From positions 52,899 to 116,898 of the forward strand of contig DBBV01000008.1 in NCBI GenBank assembly GCA_002292375.1: a DNA stretch of 64,000 nt, in the 5' to 3' direction. The notes below the pieces were generated by a model. That model was not told the origin of the DNA, made no database searches, and worked only from the letters and a program-made list of their open reading frames with translations. The position numbers and the translations under genes were made by a program. Source of the stretch: Methylococcaceae bacterium UBA975. Lineage in GTDB: Bacteria > Pseudomonadota > Gammaproteobacteria > Methylococcales > Cycloclasticaceae. Numbering within the stretch: position 1 is the stretch's first letter; each line of letters starts with the position of its first letter. Shown here piece by piece: positions 8,849 through 18,016 of this stretch.

Positions 8849-9529
8849 ATGGCGTCTAAAAATTATTTATCCGGTCTATTCGGGCCGTCTCCGGTTGCTC
8901 CTTTGCAGTCACATATGACCTTGGTTGATGCCTGTGTCACTAAATTGGTGGGCTTATTTGAGCATATGGCAAATGGCGATACCGACGCAGTAGAAAAGGT
9001 GTATCACGAAATCGCCGAGCTGGAGCAAAAAGCGGATGATCAAAAGCACCTATTACGCGAACACTTACCTTCAGGTTTGTTTATGCCAATTGAACGCCAA
9101 GACCTATTAGACGCCTTACGCGTTCAAGACTTGTTGGCTAATCGTGCGCGAGATATTGCGGGTATTATTGTTGGGCGCAAATTGCATTTCCCCGAGCAAG
9201 CGGGTTTACGTGTAATTGAACTTGTTAAAGCCACCGCCGAAACGTCCCACCAGGCCTTGCGTGTGGTCAATGAATTGGACGAGCTAGTAGAAACCGGCTT
9301 TAGAGGCCATGCCGTTCGAGTGGTTGAAGGGATGTTGGCTACGCTAGGAGAGCTGGAATCTGAAACCGATCGTATTCAGGTTGAATTACGGGCTGATTTA
9401 TTTGCTATCGAGCGAGAGCTATACCCGGTAGATGTGATGTTCATGTATCGGATAATAGAATCCATTGCCGACATAGCCGATGATGCCGAACGTGTGGGTC
9501 GCCGTTTCCAATTAATGCTCGCTAAATAA
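8849..9529 (+). CDS. DUF47/PhoU-like accessory protein of the Pit transporter
   Basis: 226 residues, all helical, of the DUF47 (TIGR00153) PhoU-like family. Paired acidic motifs EIAELEQKADDQKHLLREHL and IADIADDAERVGRRF resemble the metal-binding patterns of PhoU. It ends 11 bases before a PiT transporter gene. DUF47-pit pairs are very common and the DUF47 protein is thought to modulate the low-affinity transporter. No Pho box precedes it, in contrast to the pst operon and porin. Confidence 0.9.
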   Translation: MASKNYLSGLFGPSPVAPLQSHMTLVDACVTKLVGLFEHMANGDTDAVEKVYHEIAELEQKADDQKHLLREHLPSGLFMPIERQDLLDALRVQDLLANRARDIAGIIVGRKLHFPEQAGLRVIELVKATAETSHQALRVVNELDELVETGFRGHAVRVVEGMLATLGELESETDRIQVELRADLFAIERELYPVDVMFMYRIIESIADIADDAERVGRRFQLMLAK

Positions 9530-9540
9530 AGGGTTCTATT

Positions 9541-10791
9541 ATGGATTTTGGCACAACATACATAGTACTAGCGGTTATCTTTGGTCTTTTTATGGCGTGG
9601 GGCATTGGCGCCAATGACGTCGCCAACGCGATGGCAACGTCAGTGGGCTCTAAAGCCATCACCATCAAACAAGCAATTTTGATTGCAGCGGTGTTTGAAT
9701 TTGCCGGTGCGGTGTTAGCGGGTGGTCAGGTTACTTCAACTATTCGTAAAGGCATTATTGATGTATCGGGTCTGGGCGCTACGCCAGAAATACTGGTAAT
9801 GGGCATGCTGGCGGCCTTATTGGCGGCAGGTACTTGGTTGTTGGTCGCTTCTCATAAGGGCTGGCCTGTTTCAACAACGCATTCTATCGTCGGTTCAATC
9901 GTCGGCTTCGCCATCGTAGGGATTGGCATGGACGCGGTTCAATGGGGCAAAGTAGGAACGATTGTCATAAGCTGGGTAACCTCGCCCTTAATCGCAGCCA
10001 TTTTATCGTTTTTGATATTTAGAAGCGTGCAAAAACTTATTTTGGAAACCGAATCGCCGTTGGAAAACGCTAAAAAATATGTGCCGATTTACATTTTTTT
10101 CGTTGGCTTTATGCTGGCGATGGTCACTATGGTAAAAGGCTTAAAGCATATTGGTTTAAACGTTGAAGGCTTAGATGCTGTTTACATTGCTGCTGTTGTG
10201 GGTGTGTTGGTGATGCTGCTGGGGCAATATTTAATCCAACGCATACAGTTTGAAGAATCAGAAAACAAAAATTTTCACTATGCTAGCGTGGAGAAAATCT
10301 TTAGTGTGCTGATGCTGTTAACCGCTTGTGCCATGGCGTTTGCCCATGGGTCTAACGATGTGGCCAACGCGATAGGGCCGCTAGCAGCAGTGGCCAGTAT
10401 TGTTGAAACCGGCCAATTGTCACAAAAATCACCCTTACCGATATGGATTTTATTGGTTGGCGGCGTGGGTATTGTGTTGGGTTTAGCCATGTATGGGCGA
10501 AAAGTCATAGAAACCGTGGGTACTAAGATTACCGAGCTGACCCCGAGTCGTGGTTTTTGTTGTGAGGTCTCTGCCGCAACCACCGTGGTGATCGCTTCGG
10601 GTGTGGGCTTACCTATTTCCACCACGCATACTTTAGTGGGGGCTGTATTGGGTGTCGGCATGGCAAGAGGCATTAACGCGTTAAATCTGAGTGTGGTGCG
10701 CGGTATATTCATGTCGTGGGTTATTACCTTACCCATCGGTGCGGGCTTAGCCATTATTTTCTTTTTTATTCTCAATGCTATTTTTACTTGA
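9541..10791 (+). CDS. pit: PiT-family low-affinity inorganic phosphate transporter
   Basis: 416 residues with about ten membrane helices in two inverted halves. Each half carries the PiT signature GxNDVANA (GIGANDVANAMATSVGSKAI near the start and AHGSNDVANAIGPLAAV near residue 270) and a paired STTH loop (GWPVSTTHSIVGS and GLPISTTHTLVGAV). It couples phosphate entry to a cation gradient. It forms a two-gene unit with the DUF47 gene. Confidence 0.93.
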   Translation: MDFGTTYIVLAVIFGLFMAWGIGANDVANAMATSVGSKAITIKQAILIAAVFEFAGAVLAGGQVTSTIRKGIIDVSGLGATPEILVMGMLAALLAAGTWLLVASHKGWPVSTTHSIVGSIVGFAIVGIGMDAVQWGKVGTIVISWVTSPLIAAILSFLIFRSVQKLILETESPLENAKKYVPIYIFFVGFMLAMVTMVKGLKHIGLNVEGLDAVYIAAVVGVLVMLLGQYLIQRIQFEESENKNFHYASVEKIFSVLMLLTACAMAFAHGSNDVANAIGPLAAVASIVETGQLSQKSPLPIWILLVGGVGIVLGLAMYGRKVIETVGTKITELTPSRGFCCEVSAATTVVIASGVGLPISTTHTLVGAVLGVGMARGINALNLSVVRGIFMSWVITLPIGAGLAIIFFFILNAIFT

Positions 10792-10928
10792 TCGCTTGTT
10801 TTTAGTTTGACGCGAAAAGAACGCTAGAATATTTTTTTAGAGCCCTTTAAAAATCTAAAATCTCTGCTACAGTTTAATCATATGGGTTGATTGACCCTTC
10901 AGCGTTAAAAAACACCGAGGTTTTAATT

Positions 10929-11699
10929 TTGGATATAGCAACACTTGTAGGCTTTTTAGGTGGTCTAGGCATCATCATCGGTGCGATAGCGACGGGTGGT
11001 GATGTCATGATGTTCGTCGATGTACCCTCCGTTTTAATTGTGGTGGTGGGTACGTTTATGGTCACCCTAATGCAAATTTCACTGTCAGATTTTTTAGGCT
11101 CTTTCAAAATAGCGATGAAAGCCTTCATGAACAAAAATGATGACCCTGTGCAATTGATATTAAAAGCTGTTGAGTTGTCTGATATTGCACGAAAAAATGG
11201 GTTGCTCGCACTGGAAGACCAAGAGGTCGACAACGATTTTCTTAAACGTGGTTTATCGCTTTGTGTAGACGGGCATGACGCGGCGATGGTGCAAAAGTTG
11301 TTGAGTCGGGATATGGATTTGGCAATAGAGCGGCATGAAGTGGGTGCAACCATGTGGAAGTCGGTTGGCGATATGGCGCCCGCGATGGGCATGATTGGTA
11401 CCTTGGTGGGTTTGGTGCAAATGTTGGCCAATATGTCGGACCCAGCGGCGATTGGACCAGCGATGGCGGTGGCTTTGCTGACCACCTTATATGGTGCTGT
11501 TATAGCGAATGCGTTTGCCTTGCCGATGGCCGCAAAGCTTGGCATCGTGAGCCATAATGAACGTCTAAATAAAGCCCTAATTCTTGAAACTGTACAGAGT
11601 ATTCAGGAAGGCATTAACCCAAGGGTGCTAGAAACCTTATTGAAAACCTATCTTCCTGAAAGTAAACGTAGTGCAGTTGGTGAGCCAGACGAAGAATAA
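10929..11699 (+). CDS. pomA: PomA/MotA flagellar stator subunit
   Basis: About 257 residues from a TTG start (MDIATLVGFLGG after initiation), with GAGG 8 bases upstream. The reading matches the N-terminus of Vibrio PomA as I recall it. A longer frame from 10887 lacks any family support. Features are four membrane helices, the cytoplasmic charged loop with VDGHDAAMVQ, and GDMAPAMGMIGTLVGLVQML, the ion-path helix. The sequence is closer to sodium-type PomA than to E. coli MotA. It overlaps pomB by one base. Confidence 0.88.
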   Translation: MDIATLVGFLGGLGIIIGAIATGGDVMMFVDVPSVLIVVVGTFMVTLMQISLSDFLGSFKIAMKAFMNKNDDPVQLILKAVELSDIARKNGLLALEDQEVDNDFLKRGLSLCVDGHDAAMVQKLLSRDMDLAIERHEVGATMWKSVGDMAPAMGMIGTLVGLVQMLANMSDPAAIGPAMAVALLTTLYGAVIANAFALPMAAKLGIVSHNERLNKALILETVQSIQEGINPRVLETLLKTYLPESKRSAVGEPDEE

Positions 11700-12625
11700 T
11701 GGCTGATGATTGTCCTAAATGCGTAGAAGGGCTGCCGCCGTGGGTGGCTACCTTTGCTGATCTCATGTCACTACTGATGTGCTTTTTTGTATTGTTGCTT
11801 TCGATGGCAACGATGGATGCCAACCGATTTAAAAAAATGGCCGACTCGCTCAACGATGCCTTTGGTGTGCAACGAAAAATCGTTGCATACGAAATAGTCA
11901 AAGGCACTAGCGTGGTGGCGCAGCACTTTAGCCCAGCGGCGGGCGATCCAACAATTATTGATGAAATTAGACAGCAAACAACCGATGCTGAAAAAGAAAA
12001 CTTAGGTAAAGACTCGGAGACTGAGAGCGAAGAAAAAAAGCAGGAGCAAGCTAAAGAGCAAATGGAATTACAAGCCAAGGCGCAGGTTGTGACTGAGTAT
12101 GTGGAAGCGACTGAGCAGAAAGTCAAAGAGGCCAATGAGCTTGCAGAAGAAATAAAAGACTTTATGGTGCAAGAGATTGATAAAAACATGGTGAGCATCG
12201 AGACAGATGTCACCCGAGTGGTTATACGTATTCATGAAAACGGCTCGTTTTCTTCCGGTAGCGCCGCATTTAACCCAGATTTTTTACCGATCATGGATAA
12301 AATTACCGCGGTGGTAAATGGCAGTACGGGAACAGTAACCGTTGCGGGGCATACCGATAATATTCCAATTAAGGCCGGATTATACCGCTCAAATTGGGAG
12401 CTTTCAGCAGCAAGAGCGGTTAGTGTTGCCGAAGCCTTATTGGTAGACGGAACGATTAATGAGAATAGGTTGATTATTGAAGGGCACGCCGATACAGTAC
12501 CGTTAACTGAGAATGATACGCCAGAAGGTAGGGCGCAAAACAGACGAGTTGAAATCATCCTAATCCAAGGCGAAATGCCGCAGGATGTTAACGAACCTAT
12601 TTTAAACATGGTGAGAGAACAATGA
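11699..12625 (+). CDS. pomB: PomB/MotB flagellar stator subunit
   Basis: 308 residues. The opening CPKCVEGLPPWVATFADLMS leads into one membrane helix, and Asp21 is the ion-binding Asp of the stator. A plug-like stretch follows, then a long charged helical linker rich in Glu/Lys/Gln (about residues 95-160), then an OmpA-type peptidoglycan-binding domain (VAGHTDNIPI...NWELSAARA, and GRAQNRRVEI). The start shares a base with the pomA stop. With PomA it forms the torque-generating channel anchored to the wall. Confidence 0.9.
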   Translation: MADDCPKCVEGLPPWVATFADLMSLLMCFFVLLLSMATMDANRFKKMADSLNDAFGVQRKIVAYEIVKGTSVVAQHFSPAAGDPTIIDEIRQQTTDAEKENLGKDSETESEEKKQEQAKEQMELQAKAQVVTEYVEATEQKVKEANELAEEIKDFMVQEIDKNMVSIETDVTRVVIRIHENGSFSSGSAAFNPDFLPIMDKITAVVNGSTGTVTVAGHTDNIPIKAGLYRSNWELSAARAVSVAEALLVDGTINENRLIIEGHADTVPLTENDTPEGRAQNRRVEIILIQGEMPQDVNEPILNMVREQ

Positions 12626-13191
12626 GCGACGACGGAAGAGAACGAAGAGGTTTTTTTAGAATAGATGATCAAGTGGGGTTGAATTATCGAATCGTGTCCG
12701 CCGATGAATTGGCTATTAATGAAGGGGTGCTGCACATCGATGCTAATGAACCCTTGCCTTTGGCCAACGAGCTCGAAAAAATGCGCGAGGTGTCACGTAT
12801 ACATTTTAGGCAAGTAGAAAAAGAATCACCTGAAACAGCGCGTTATTTCGCCTTTATAGAAAAGAAAATTGATTTGTTGGCGCACCATATCATGTTAAGT
12901 ACCGACAATTTATTCATCAATAACACGCAATCGGTCAGTATAAGTGGCTCAGGTCTTGCTTTTACTGCAGAAGAAGCTTTGTCTATGGACGAATTGCTTG
13001 AGTTAAAGTTTACTCTGCAGCCATCATTAACTAACATTCGAACGTTTGCCAAAGTCGTTTCTTGCCAAGCGCAAGAAGGTCAATTTAAAATTGCAGTTGA
13101 GTATACTCAGCTGAGCGACGATGACAGGGATATTTTGATCCGTCATGTGGTCAAAAAACAAATGAGCGACATTAGAGACAATAAAAGCTAG
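12622..13191 (+). CDS. PilZ-domain protein coupled to the stator operon
   Basis: 189 residues. Its ATG overlaps the pomB stop (ATGA), so translation is coupled. It begins MSDDGRERRGFFRIDDQV, and the RxxRxxFR-type pattern at residues 6-14 resembles the c-di-GMP-binding arginines of PilZ domains, although here they are placed at the N-terminus. The C-terminal part (FVKVVSCQ-like strand AKVVSCQAQ and VEYTQLSDDDRDIL) also fits a PilZ barrel. A role in braking or tuning the motor is plausible from context but not shown. Confidence 0.78.
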   Translation: MSDDGRERRGFFRIDDQVGLNYRIVSADELAINEGVLHIDANEPLPLANELEKMREVSRIHFRQVEKESPETARYFAFIEKKIDLLAHHIMLSTDNLFINNTQSVSISGSGLAFTAEEALSMDELLELKFTLQPSLTNIRTFAKVVSCQAQEGQFKIAVEYTQLSDDDRDILIRHVVKKQMSDIRDNKS

Positions 13192-13248
13192 TTTGTTTGT
13201 CACGTATACTGTCTTCCATGAATCAATTGAAGTGAGTATGCTTGTTAA

Positions 13249-14244
13249 ATGGAACTGTCGGCAACGCACAAAAAATTAATTAGAAAACTGGCCGGTGGTC
13301 AGTTTTTTTCCGGTCAACAGTTAGCGGATGAGTTAGGGCTGAGCCGGACGTCAATCTGGAACTACCTAAAAGTACTCGAAACAGTTGGCTTCGTACTGCA
13401 TGCGGTAAAAGGTAAGGGTACCCGACTTGAGTCGCCACTCGAATTACTCGATAAAGATGCCATTTTTGCTGGTCTATCAGCCCCTTGTTGGGTGAACCCC
13501 GAGCACCTTGATCTGCTCGATATTTGCCCCTCTACGAATCAGCATTTAAGCCAAAAAAACGTCCAATCACCCTTGGCCAACGGCGCTGTCTGTCTAGCAG
13601 AAATGCAAACAGCGGGCCGAGGACGTTTAGGACGAACCTGGGTGTCGCCCTACGGGCAAAATATTTATGTATCGTTTTTATGGCGATTTAAGCAAGGAAT
13701 AACAGGCTTGTCGGGCTTAAGCTTGGCGTGTGGGGTGAGCGTATGTCAGGCACTAAGTGATTTAGGTATCGAAGGACACCGGTTGAAATGGCCAAACGAC
13801 ATTCTTTGGCAAGGGAAAAAACTGGGCGGTATTTTGGTTGAGATTCAAGGCGAAAGCCAAGGCGAGTACACGGCCATCATCGGTATTGGTATAAATTATA
13901 AAATGAACGCTCAGGCTTCCGCTAACATAGATCAGCCTTGGGCTGATATTAGTCATGCGTGCGCTGATCGTGTGGGTAGAAATGAGCTGGCAAGCCGGCT
14001 CATTGAGCAAGTGCTCGGTATGTTAGAAGGCTATGAGAAAAAAGGTTTAGCGCCCTACGTGGAGCGATGGAACGACTTTGACGGTTATTATGGAAAGAAC
14101 GTTCAAATCCTCTCAGGGCAATCGGTCACCCAAGGCGTTGCGCAGGGTATTTCGCCATCTGGCGAACTGCAATTGTTACTGCCTAATGGTGATACTCAAG
14201 GCATTACCTCGGGCGAAGTCAGTTTAAGGTTGGATGTGAACTAA
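13249..14244 (+). CDS. birA: BirA biotin-protein ligase and biotin repressor
   Basis: 331 residues, the size of two-function BirA. The N-terminal winged helix-turn-helix (residues 5-60, GQQLADELGLSRTSIWNYLK) is followed by the ligase core with GRGRLGRTW (biotinyl-AMP loop), KWPNDILWQGKKLGGILVE and the C-terminal SH3-like domain. It attaches biotin to carboxylase carrier protein and represses biotin genes. It is followed three bases later by coaX, a frequent birA-coaX pairing. Confidence 0.94.
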   Translation: MELSATHKKLIRKLAGGQFFSGQQLADELGLSRTSIWNYLKVLETVGFVLHAVKGKGTRLESPLELLDKDAIFAGLSAPCWVNPEHLDLLDICPSTNQHLSQKNVQSPLANGAVCLAEMQTAGRGRLGRTWVSPYGQNIYVSFLWRFKQGITGLSGLSLACGVSVCQALSDLGIEGHRLKWPNDILWQGKKLGGILVEIQGESQGEYTAIIGIGINYKMNAQASANIDQPWADISHACADRVGRNELASRLIEQVLGMLEGYEKKGLAPYVERWNDFDGYYGKNVQILSGQSVTQGVAQGISPSGELQLLLPNGDTQGITSGEVSLRLDVN

Positions 14245-14247
14245 ATA

Positions 14248-14982
14248 ATGATGAAGTTAATTATTGATCGAGGCAACACAGCGCTTAAATGGCAGGTTTT
14301 AAAAGCAGGTGTCGTGCATGAGCAAGGACGGGCATTAAATAACGTGCCGTTAGTAGATGTTTTGCAACCTTTAGCTGGGGTACGTTTCACGTCGATTTAT
14401 GTGTCAAACGTTGGTTCAGTCGATTTTTGTAAACAATTGACAGAATGGGCGGCTGAACATCATCAATCACCTCCCGTATTTGTTGAAAGCATTCGTACAG
14501 CTTGTGGCGTAACCAATGCGTATGCTCGACCTGAGCAACTAGGGGTAGACCGTTGGTTGGCGATGATTGCTGCGCATAAGCTATGCCGCGGTATGCTGTG
14601 TGTTGTAGACATTGGTACGGCGCTGACGATGGACTTTTTAGACGGCAATGGCGTGCACCTAGGCGGCTTTATTGTGCCAGGGGTTGAGCTTATGAAAACC
14701 AGTTTATTAGGACAAACAGAGAAAATTGCTTTACAAAATAAAGAGAGGGTAAGCCATAGTCTGCTTGGTAAAAATACCAATGAGGCCGTTTTTTTTGGCA
14801 TTGAGCAAATGTTGCAGGCGTTTATTGAGCAAAAAATGGCGCAAATGCAAGTTGAGTATCAGCAAGTGATTAGCCTTGTTCTAACTGGTGGCTACGCAAA
14901 AAACCTTGCTGCAGGTTTGTCCATTCCCCACCAAGTGCATAATGAACTCGTCTTAGACGGTTTAAACATATTAGGCGAATAG
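14248..14982 (+). CDS. coaX: Type III pantothenate kinase
   Basis: 244 residues. The N-terminal phosphate loop is IDRGNTALKWQV, and the pantothenate/ATP region LGVDRWLAMIAAH, VVDIGTALTMDF and GGFIVPGVELM follows the CoaX pattern. It carries out the first step of coenzyme A synthesis. It starts three bases after birA. Two Met codons are adjacent (MMKL), so the start may be one codon later. Confidence 0.94.
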   Translation: MMKLIIDRGNTALKWQVLKAGVVHEQGRALNNVPLVDVLQPLAGVRFTSIYVSNVGSVDFCKQLTEWAAEHHQSPPVFVESIRTACGVTNAYARPEQLGVDRWLAMIAAHKLCRGMLCVVDIGTALTMDFLDGNGVHLGGFIVPGVELMKTSLLGQTEKIALQNKERVSHSLLGKNTNEAVFFGIEQMLQAFIEQKMAQMQVEYQQVISLVLTGGYAKNLAAGLSIPHQVHNELVLDGLNILGE

Positions 14983-14990
14983 GTGTCATT

Positions 14991-15668
14991 ATGAGGCGTT
15001 TTTTCTTATTGCTTGTTTTTTGCAATATTGTGTATTTTTTATGGGCAGCATCAGTTAATACTCAGGTGGTAGCGACACCCCAACAAATACCGCTATATGA
15101 CCAAAAAGCCTTAGAAACTTTGCTGTTAGTCTCGGCTGATCGCGAAGACATCACCGATCTGATGTCGCAGCAAGAACAAGTCATCAGTGAACTAGCCAAA
15201 GATAAGAAGCCAGCTAAAGAGCAGTATTGTTTTTTATTGGGTGATTTTGTGGATAAAAACCAAGCGCAAGGTCTGGCTGACCAACTCGTTAATGATAACG
15301 CACGTGTGTCGGTGGTATCGCCTGATACTTACGAAGAATACTGGGTCATGTTTCCAGCAGCAATAACCTGGCAAGAGGCGTTAAAAAATGAACAAATGAT
15401 CAAAAAACAGGGTGAAGATGATTTTTGGCTTATTCCCAGTGGAGCAAAAAAGGGTGCGATATCATTAGGCTTGTTTGTTGATGTGCAACGTGCAAATAAT
15501 CGGTTGAATGAACTGCTCGCAAAAAAAATAGACGCCACCATTGAAGTCAGAGCAAGGGCTCTTTTTGCGGTAAAGGTTGAGATAGAGGCGGATAACGATG
15601 CGCTGCAAGCGTACTTGGATAAACTGGAGCAAGTAAAAAGCGTGGAGATAACTAAAAATGCTTGTTAA
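14991..15668 (+). CDS. SPOR-domain membrane protein
   Basis: 225 residues. There is one N-terminal membrane helix (FFLLLVFCNIVYFLWAASV), a spacer, and a region at about 75-215 with repeating alpha/beta units (CFLLGDFVDKNQAQGLADQL, ISLGLFVDVQRANNRLNELL) that fit SPOR-like peptidoglycan-binding folds. It is the last gene in the birA-coaX unit. SPOR proteins bind denuded septal glycan. Any specific role here is unknown. Confidence 0.72.
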   Translation: MRRFFLLLVFCNIVYFLWAASVNTQVVATPQQIPLYDQKALETLLLVSADREDITDLMSQQEQVISELAKDKKPAKEQYCFLLGDFVDKNQAQGLADQLVNDNARVSVVSPDTYEEYWVMFPAAITWQEALKNEQMIKKQGEDDFWLIPSGAKKGAISLGLFVDVQRANNRLNELLAKKIDATIEVRARALFAVKVEIEADNDALQAYLDKLEQVKSVEITKNAC

Positions 15669-15712
15669 GCGTTGCCGATGGTTACCATTTAGCTTAGAAT
15701 AGCCGCCCTGAT

Positions 15713-15788
15713 GCTGGCATAGCTCAGTTGGTAGAGCAGCTGATTTGTAATCAGCAGGTCGTAGGTTCGAATCCTATTGCCAGCTCCA
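15713..15788 (+). tRNA. tRNA-Thr (anticodon TGT)
   Basis: 76 nt with a GCTGGCA / TGCCAGC acceptor stem, D-loop AGCTCAGTTGGTAGAGC, anticodon stem CTGATTTGTAATCAG (anticodon TGT), T-loop GGTTCGAATCC and encoded CCA. It stands alone between the SPOR gene and leuC. Confidence 0.97.
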
Positions 15789-15803
15789 TTTTTAATGGAC
15801 TTT

Positions 15804-15837
15804 AAAAAGGCGAAACAGTGATGTTTCGCCTTTTTTT
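15804..15837 (+). terminator. Terminator after tRNA-Thr
   Basis: AAAAAGGCGAAACA / TGTTTCGCCTTTTT stem with loop GTGA, then a T-run. Confidence 0.88.
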
Positions 15838-15975
15838 ATGCAGCTTTAAAGCCGGCATTCATTGCATATTTTAGTGAATTTAGCGAAAATACAAGGTTCA
15901 TTCGATTTAGGTCGACCATCGCCCCTTCCGTTGACCAATGTTACATACTACGGGGCTTAAGTTTTGGGTAGAAAT
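15838..15975. other. Leader region before leuC
   Basis: No gene is visible here, and the whole 15669-15975 gap otherwise holds only the tRNA and its terminator. I looked for a leucine-rich leader peptide or T-box before leuC and found none. A promoter must be present but no convincing -35/-10 pair stands out. Confidence 0.5.
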
Positions 15976-17376
15976 ATGAAAAAAACAATGTATGAAAAAA
16001 TCTGGGACAGCCATTTTGTTCACCAAGAACCGGGCCAAGCTCCTTTGTTGTTTGTTGATAGGCACTTAATGCACGAGGTGACCAGCCCGCAAGCATTTGA
16101 GGGTCTGCGTATGGCAAACAGAAAAGTGCGTAACCCGCATAGTATCTTGGCGACCATGGATCACTGTGTGCCAACTAAGGATCGTGATTTACCCATTGCC
16201 GATCCGATTGCGAAAAAGCAAATTGAAACCATGGCGGTTAATTGCGAAGAAAATGGTCTGAACTTATACGATATGGAAAGCCCAGAAAATGGCGTTATCC
16301 ATATCGTTGTGCCTGAGCACGGTTTTGTCCACCCAGGCATGGTTGTGGTATGTGGCGATAGTCACACTGCAACACATGGCGCATTTGGTGCCTTAGCGTT
16401 TGGTATTGGCACCTCAGAAGTCGAACACGTGATGGCAACACAAACCTTGCCGCAACAAAAATCAAAAACCATGTTGGTTCAAGTGAATGGTGTTTTATCT
16501 AAGCACTGTACGGCTAAAGATATTGCCCTGGCCATCGTCGGTAAAACAGGCACCGCAGGCGGTACCGGTTATGTCATCGAGTACGCCGGTGATGCAATTA
16601 CGGCCCTATCAATGGAAGGTCGCATGACCGTTTGCAATATGGCGATTGAAGCGGGCGCACGTGCCGGTATGGTAGCGCCAGACGAAAAGACCTATGAATT
16701 CCTGCAGGGTAAAGAATTTGCACCTAAGGGTGAGGCTTGGGATCAAGCGCTAGCGTATTGGAAATCATTGCTTACTGATGAAGGTGCTAGTTATGACACG
16801 ATCGTAACGCTTGACGCGGCGGATATAGCGCCACAAGTTACTTGGGGTACATCGCCTGAGCAAGTCGTGGGTGCTAATGGGGTGGTTCCAGCGCCAGATA
16901 CCTTTGCCGATGCTGGTAAGCGTTTGGCGTGTGAAGGGGCGCTTAAGTATATGGATTTGCAGCCGAATACAAAAATGACCGATATTAAAATCGATTATGC
17001 CTTTATTGGCTCGTGCACCAATGGTCGTATCGAAGATTTTCGCGACGCAGCGACGGTGGCTAAGGGAACTAAAGTCGCCCCAGGTGTCACTGCAATAGCG
17101 GTGCCTGGCTCGTATAACGTTAAGCTACAAGCCGAGAAAGAAGGTTTAGATAAAATCTTTAAAGACGCCGGCTGGGAATGGCGTGACCCTGGTTGTTCCA
17201 TGTGTTTAGCGATGAACGGTGATGAGCTAAAAGACGGGCAACGATGCGCGTCAACCTCAAATAGAAACTTTGAAGGTCGCCAAGGCAAGGGTGGTAGAAC
17301 GCATTTGGTCTCACCTGCCATGGCCGCAGCCGCTGCAGCAGCCGGTCATTTTGTCGATATCAGTAAATTAGGTTAA
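15976..17376 (+). CDS. leuC: LeuC, 3-isopropylmalate dehydratase large subunit
   Basis: About 466 residues from ATG (MKKTMYEKIWDSHFV), the N-terminus typical of LeuC. An upstream TTG four codons earlier is less likely. The 4Fe-4S ligands are in GSCTNGR and the CSMCLAMN motif near the end. Other aconitase-family landmarks are VCGDSHTATHGAFGA and the terminal STSNRNFEGRQG. It isomerises 2-isopropylmalate to 3-isopropylmalate together with LeuD, four bases downstream. Confidence 0.95.
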   Translation: MKKTMYEKIWDSHFVHQEPGQAPLLFVDRHLMHEVTSPQAFEGLRMANRKVRNPHSILATMDHCVPTKDRDLPIADPIAKKQIETMAVNCEENGLNLYDMESPENGVIHIVVPEHGFVHPGMVVVCGDSHTATHGAFGALAFGIGTSEVEHVMATQTLPQQKSKTMLVQVNGVLSKHCTAKDIALAIVGKTGTAGGTGYVIEYAGDAITALSMEGRMTVCNMAIEAGARAGMVAPDEKTYEFLQGKEFAPKGEAWDQALAYWKSLLTDEGASYDTIVTLDAADIAPQVTWGTSPEQVVGANGVVPAPDTFADAGKRLACEGALKYMDLQPNTKMTDIKIDYAFIGSCTNGRIEDFRDAATVAKGTKVAPGVTAIAVPGSYNVKLQAEKEGLDKIFKDAGWEWRDPGCSMCLAMNGDELKDGQRCASTSNRNFEGRQGKGGRTHLVSPAMAAAAAAAGHFVDISKLG

Positions 17377-17380
17377 TACA

Positions 17381-17995
17381 ATGGAACCATATAAAAAACA
17401 CGAAAGTATTGCCGCGTTGATGAACCGTAATAACGTGGATACCGATCAAATTATCCCTAAACAGTTTTTAAAAAGGGTGGAACGTAGCGGCTTTGGCGTC
17501 CATTTATTTCATGACTGGCGTTATAACAAAGACGGCGTAACAGAAAACCCGAGTTTTGAACTGAATAATCCTGCGTTTAAGGGCGCTAAAGTCTTAGTAG
17601 CCGGTGATAACTTTGGCTGTGGTTCATCGCGCGAACACGCGCCTTGGGCGATTGCCGATTACGGGTTTAATACCATTATTTCAACCAGTTACGCTGACAT
17701 TTTTTACAACAACTGTTTTAAAAATGGCATTTTAGCAATCAAGGTCAGTCAGGCGCAGTCTGACGCCTTAATGCAAGAAATCGCGGCCAACGAAGGCGTG
17801 AAGTTTATCGTTGATCTTGAAAACCAAGAAGTTATCACGCCAGCGGGCAATGGGTTTAAGTTTGAAATAGATCCCTTCCGCAAAGACAATATGTTGAGCG
17901 GTCTGGATGATATTGGTTTGACCTTAAAGCACGAAGATAAAATCACTACGTTTGAGCAGCAGCATAAACAACGCCACCCTTGGCTTTGGACTTAA
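17381..17995 (+). CDS. leuD: LeuD, 3-isopropylmalate dehydratase small subunit
   Basis: 204 residues, the swivelling domain of the isomerase. Motifs are RNNVDTDQIIPKQFLK and GDNFGCGSSREHAPWA, both typical of LeuD. It follows leuC closely and precedes an acyl-transfer synthase of the same pathway. Confidence 0.95.
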   Translation: MEPYKKHESIAALMNRNNVDTDQIIPKQFLKRVERSGFGVHLFHDWRYNKDGVTENPSFELNNPAFKGAKVLVAGDNFGCGSSREHAPWAIADYGFNTIISTSYADIFYNNCFKNGILAIKVSQAQSDALMQEIAANEGVKFIVDLENQEVITPAGNGFKFEIDPFRKDNMLSGLDDIGLTLKHEDKITTFEQQHKQRHPWLWT

Positions 17996-18016
17996 GCGAA
18001 CACGGGTAACGACAAC

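Noticed and set aside
10887..10928. Longer N-terminus for the PomA protein
   Set aside because: PomA proteins begin at the MDxATLxG motif. The extension has no counterpart and lies in the promoter/leader.
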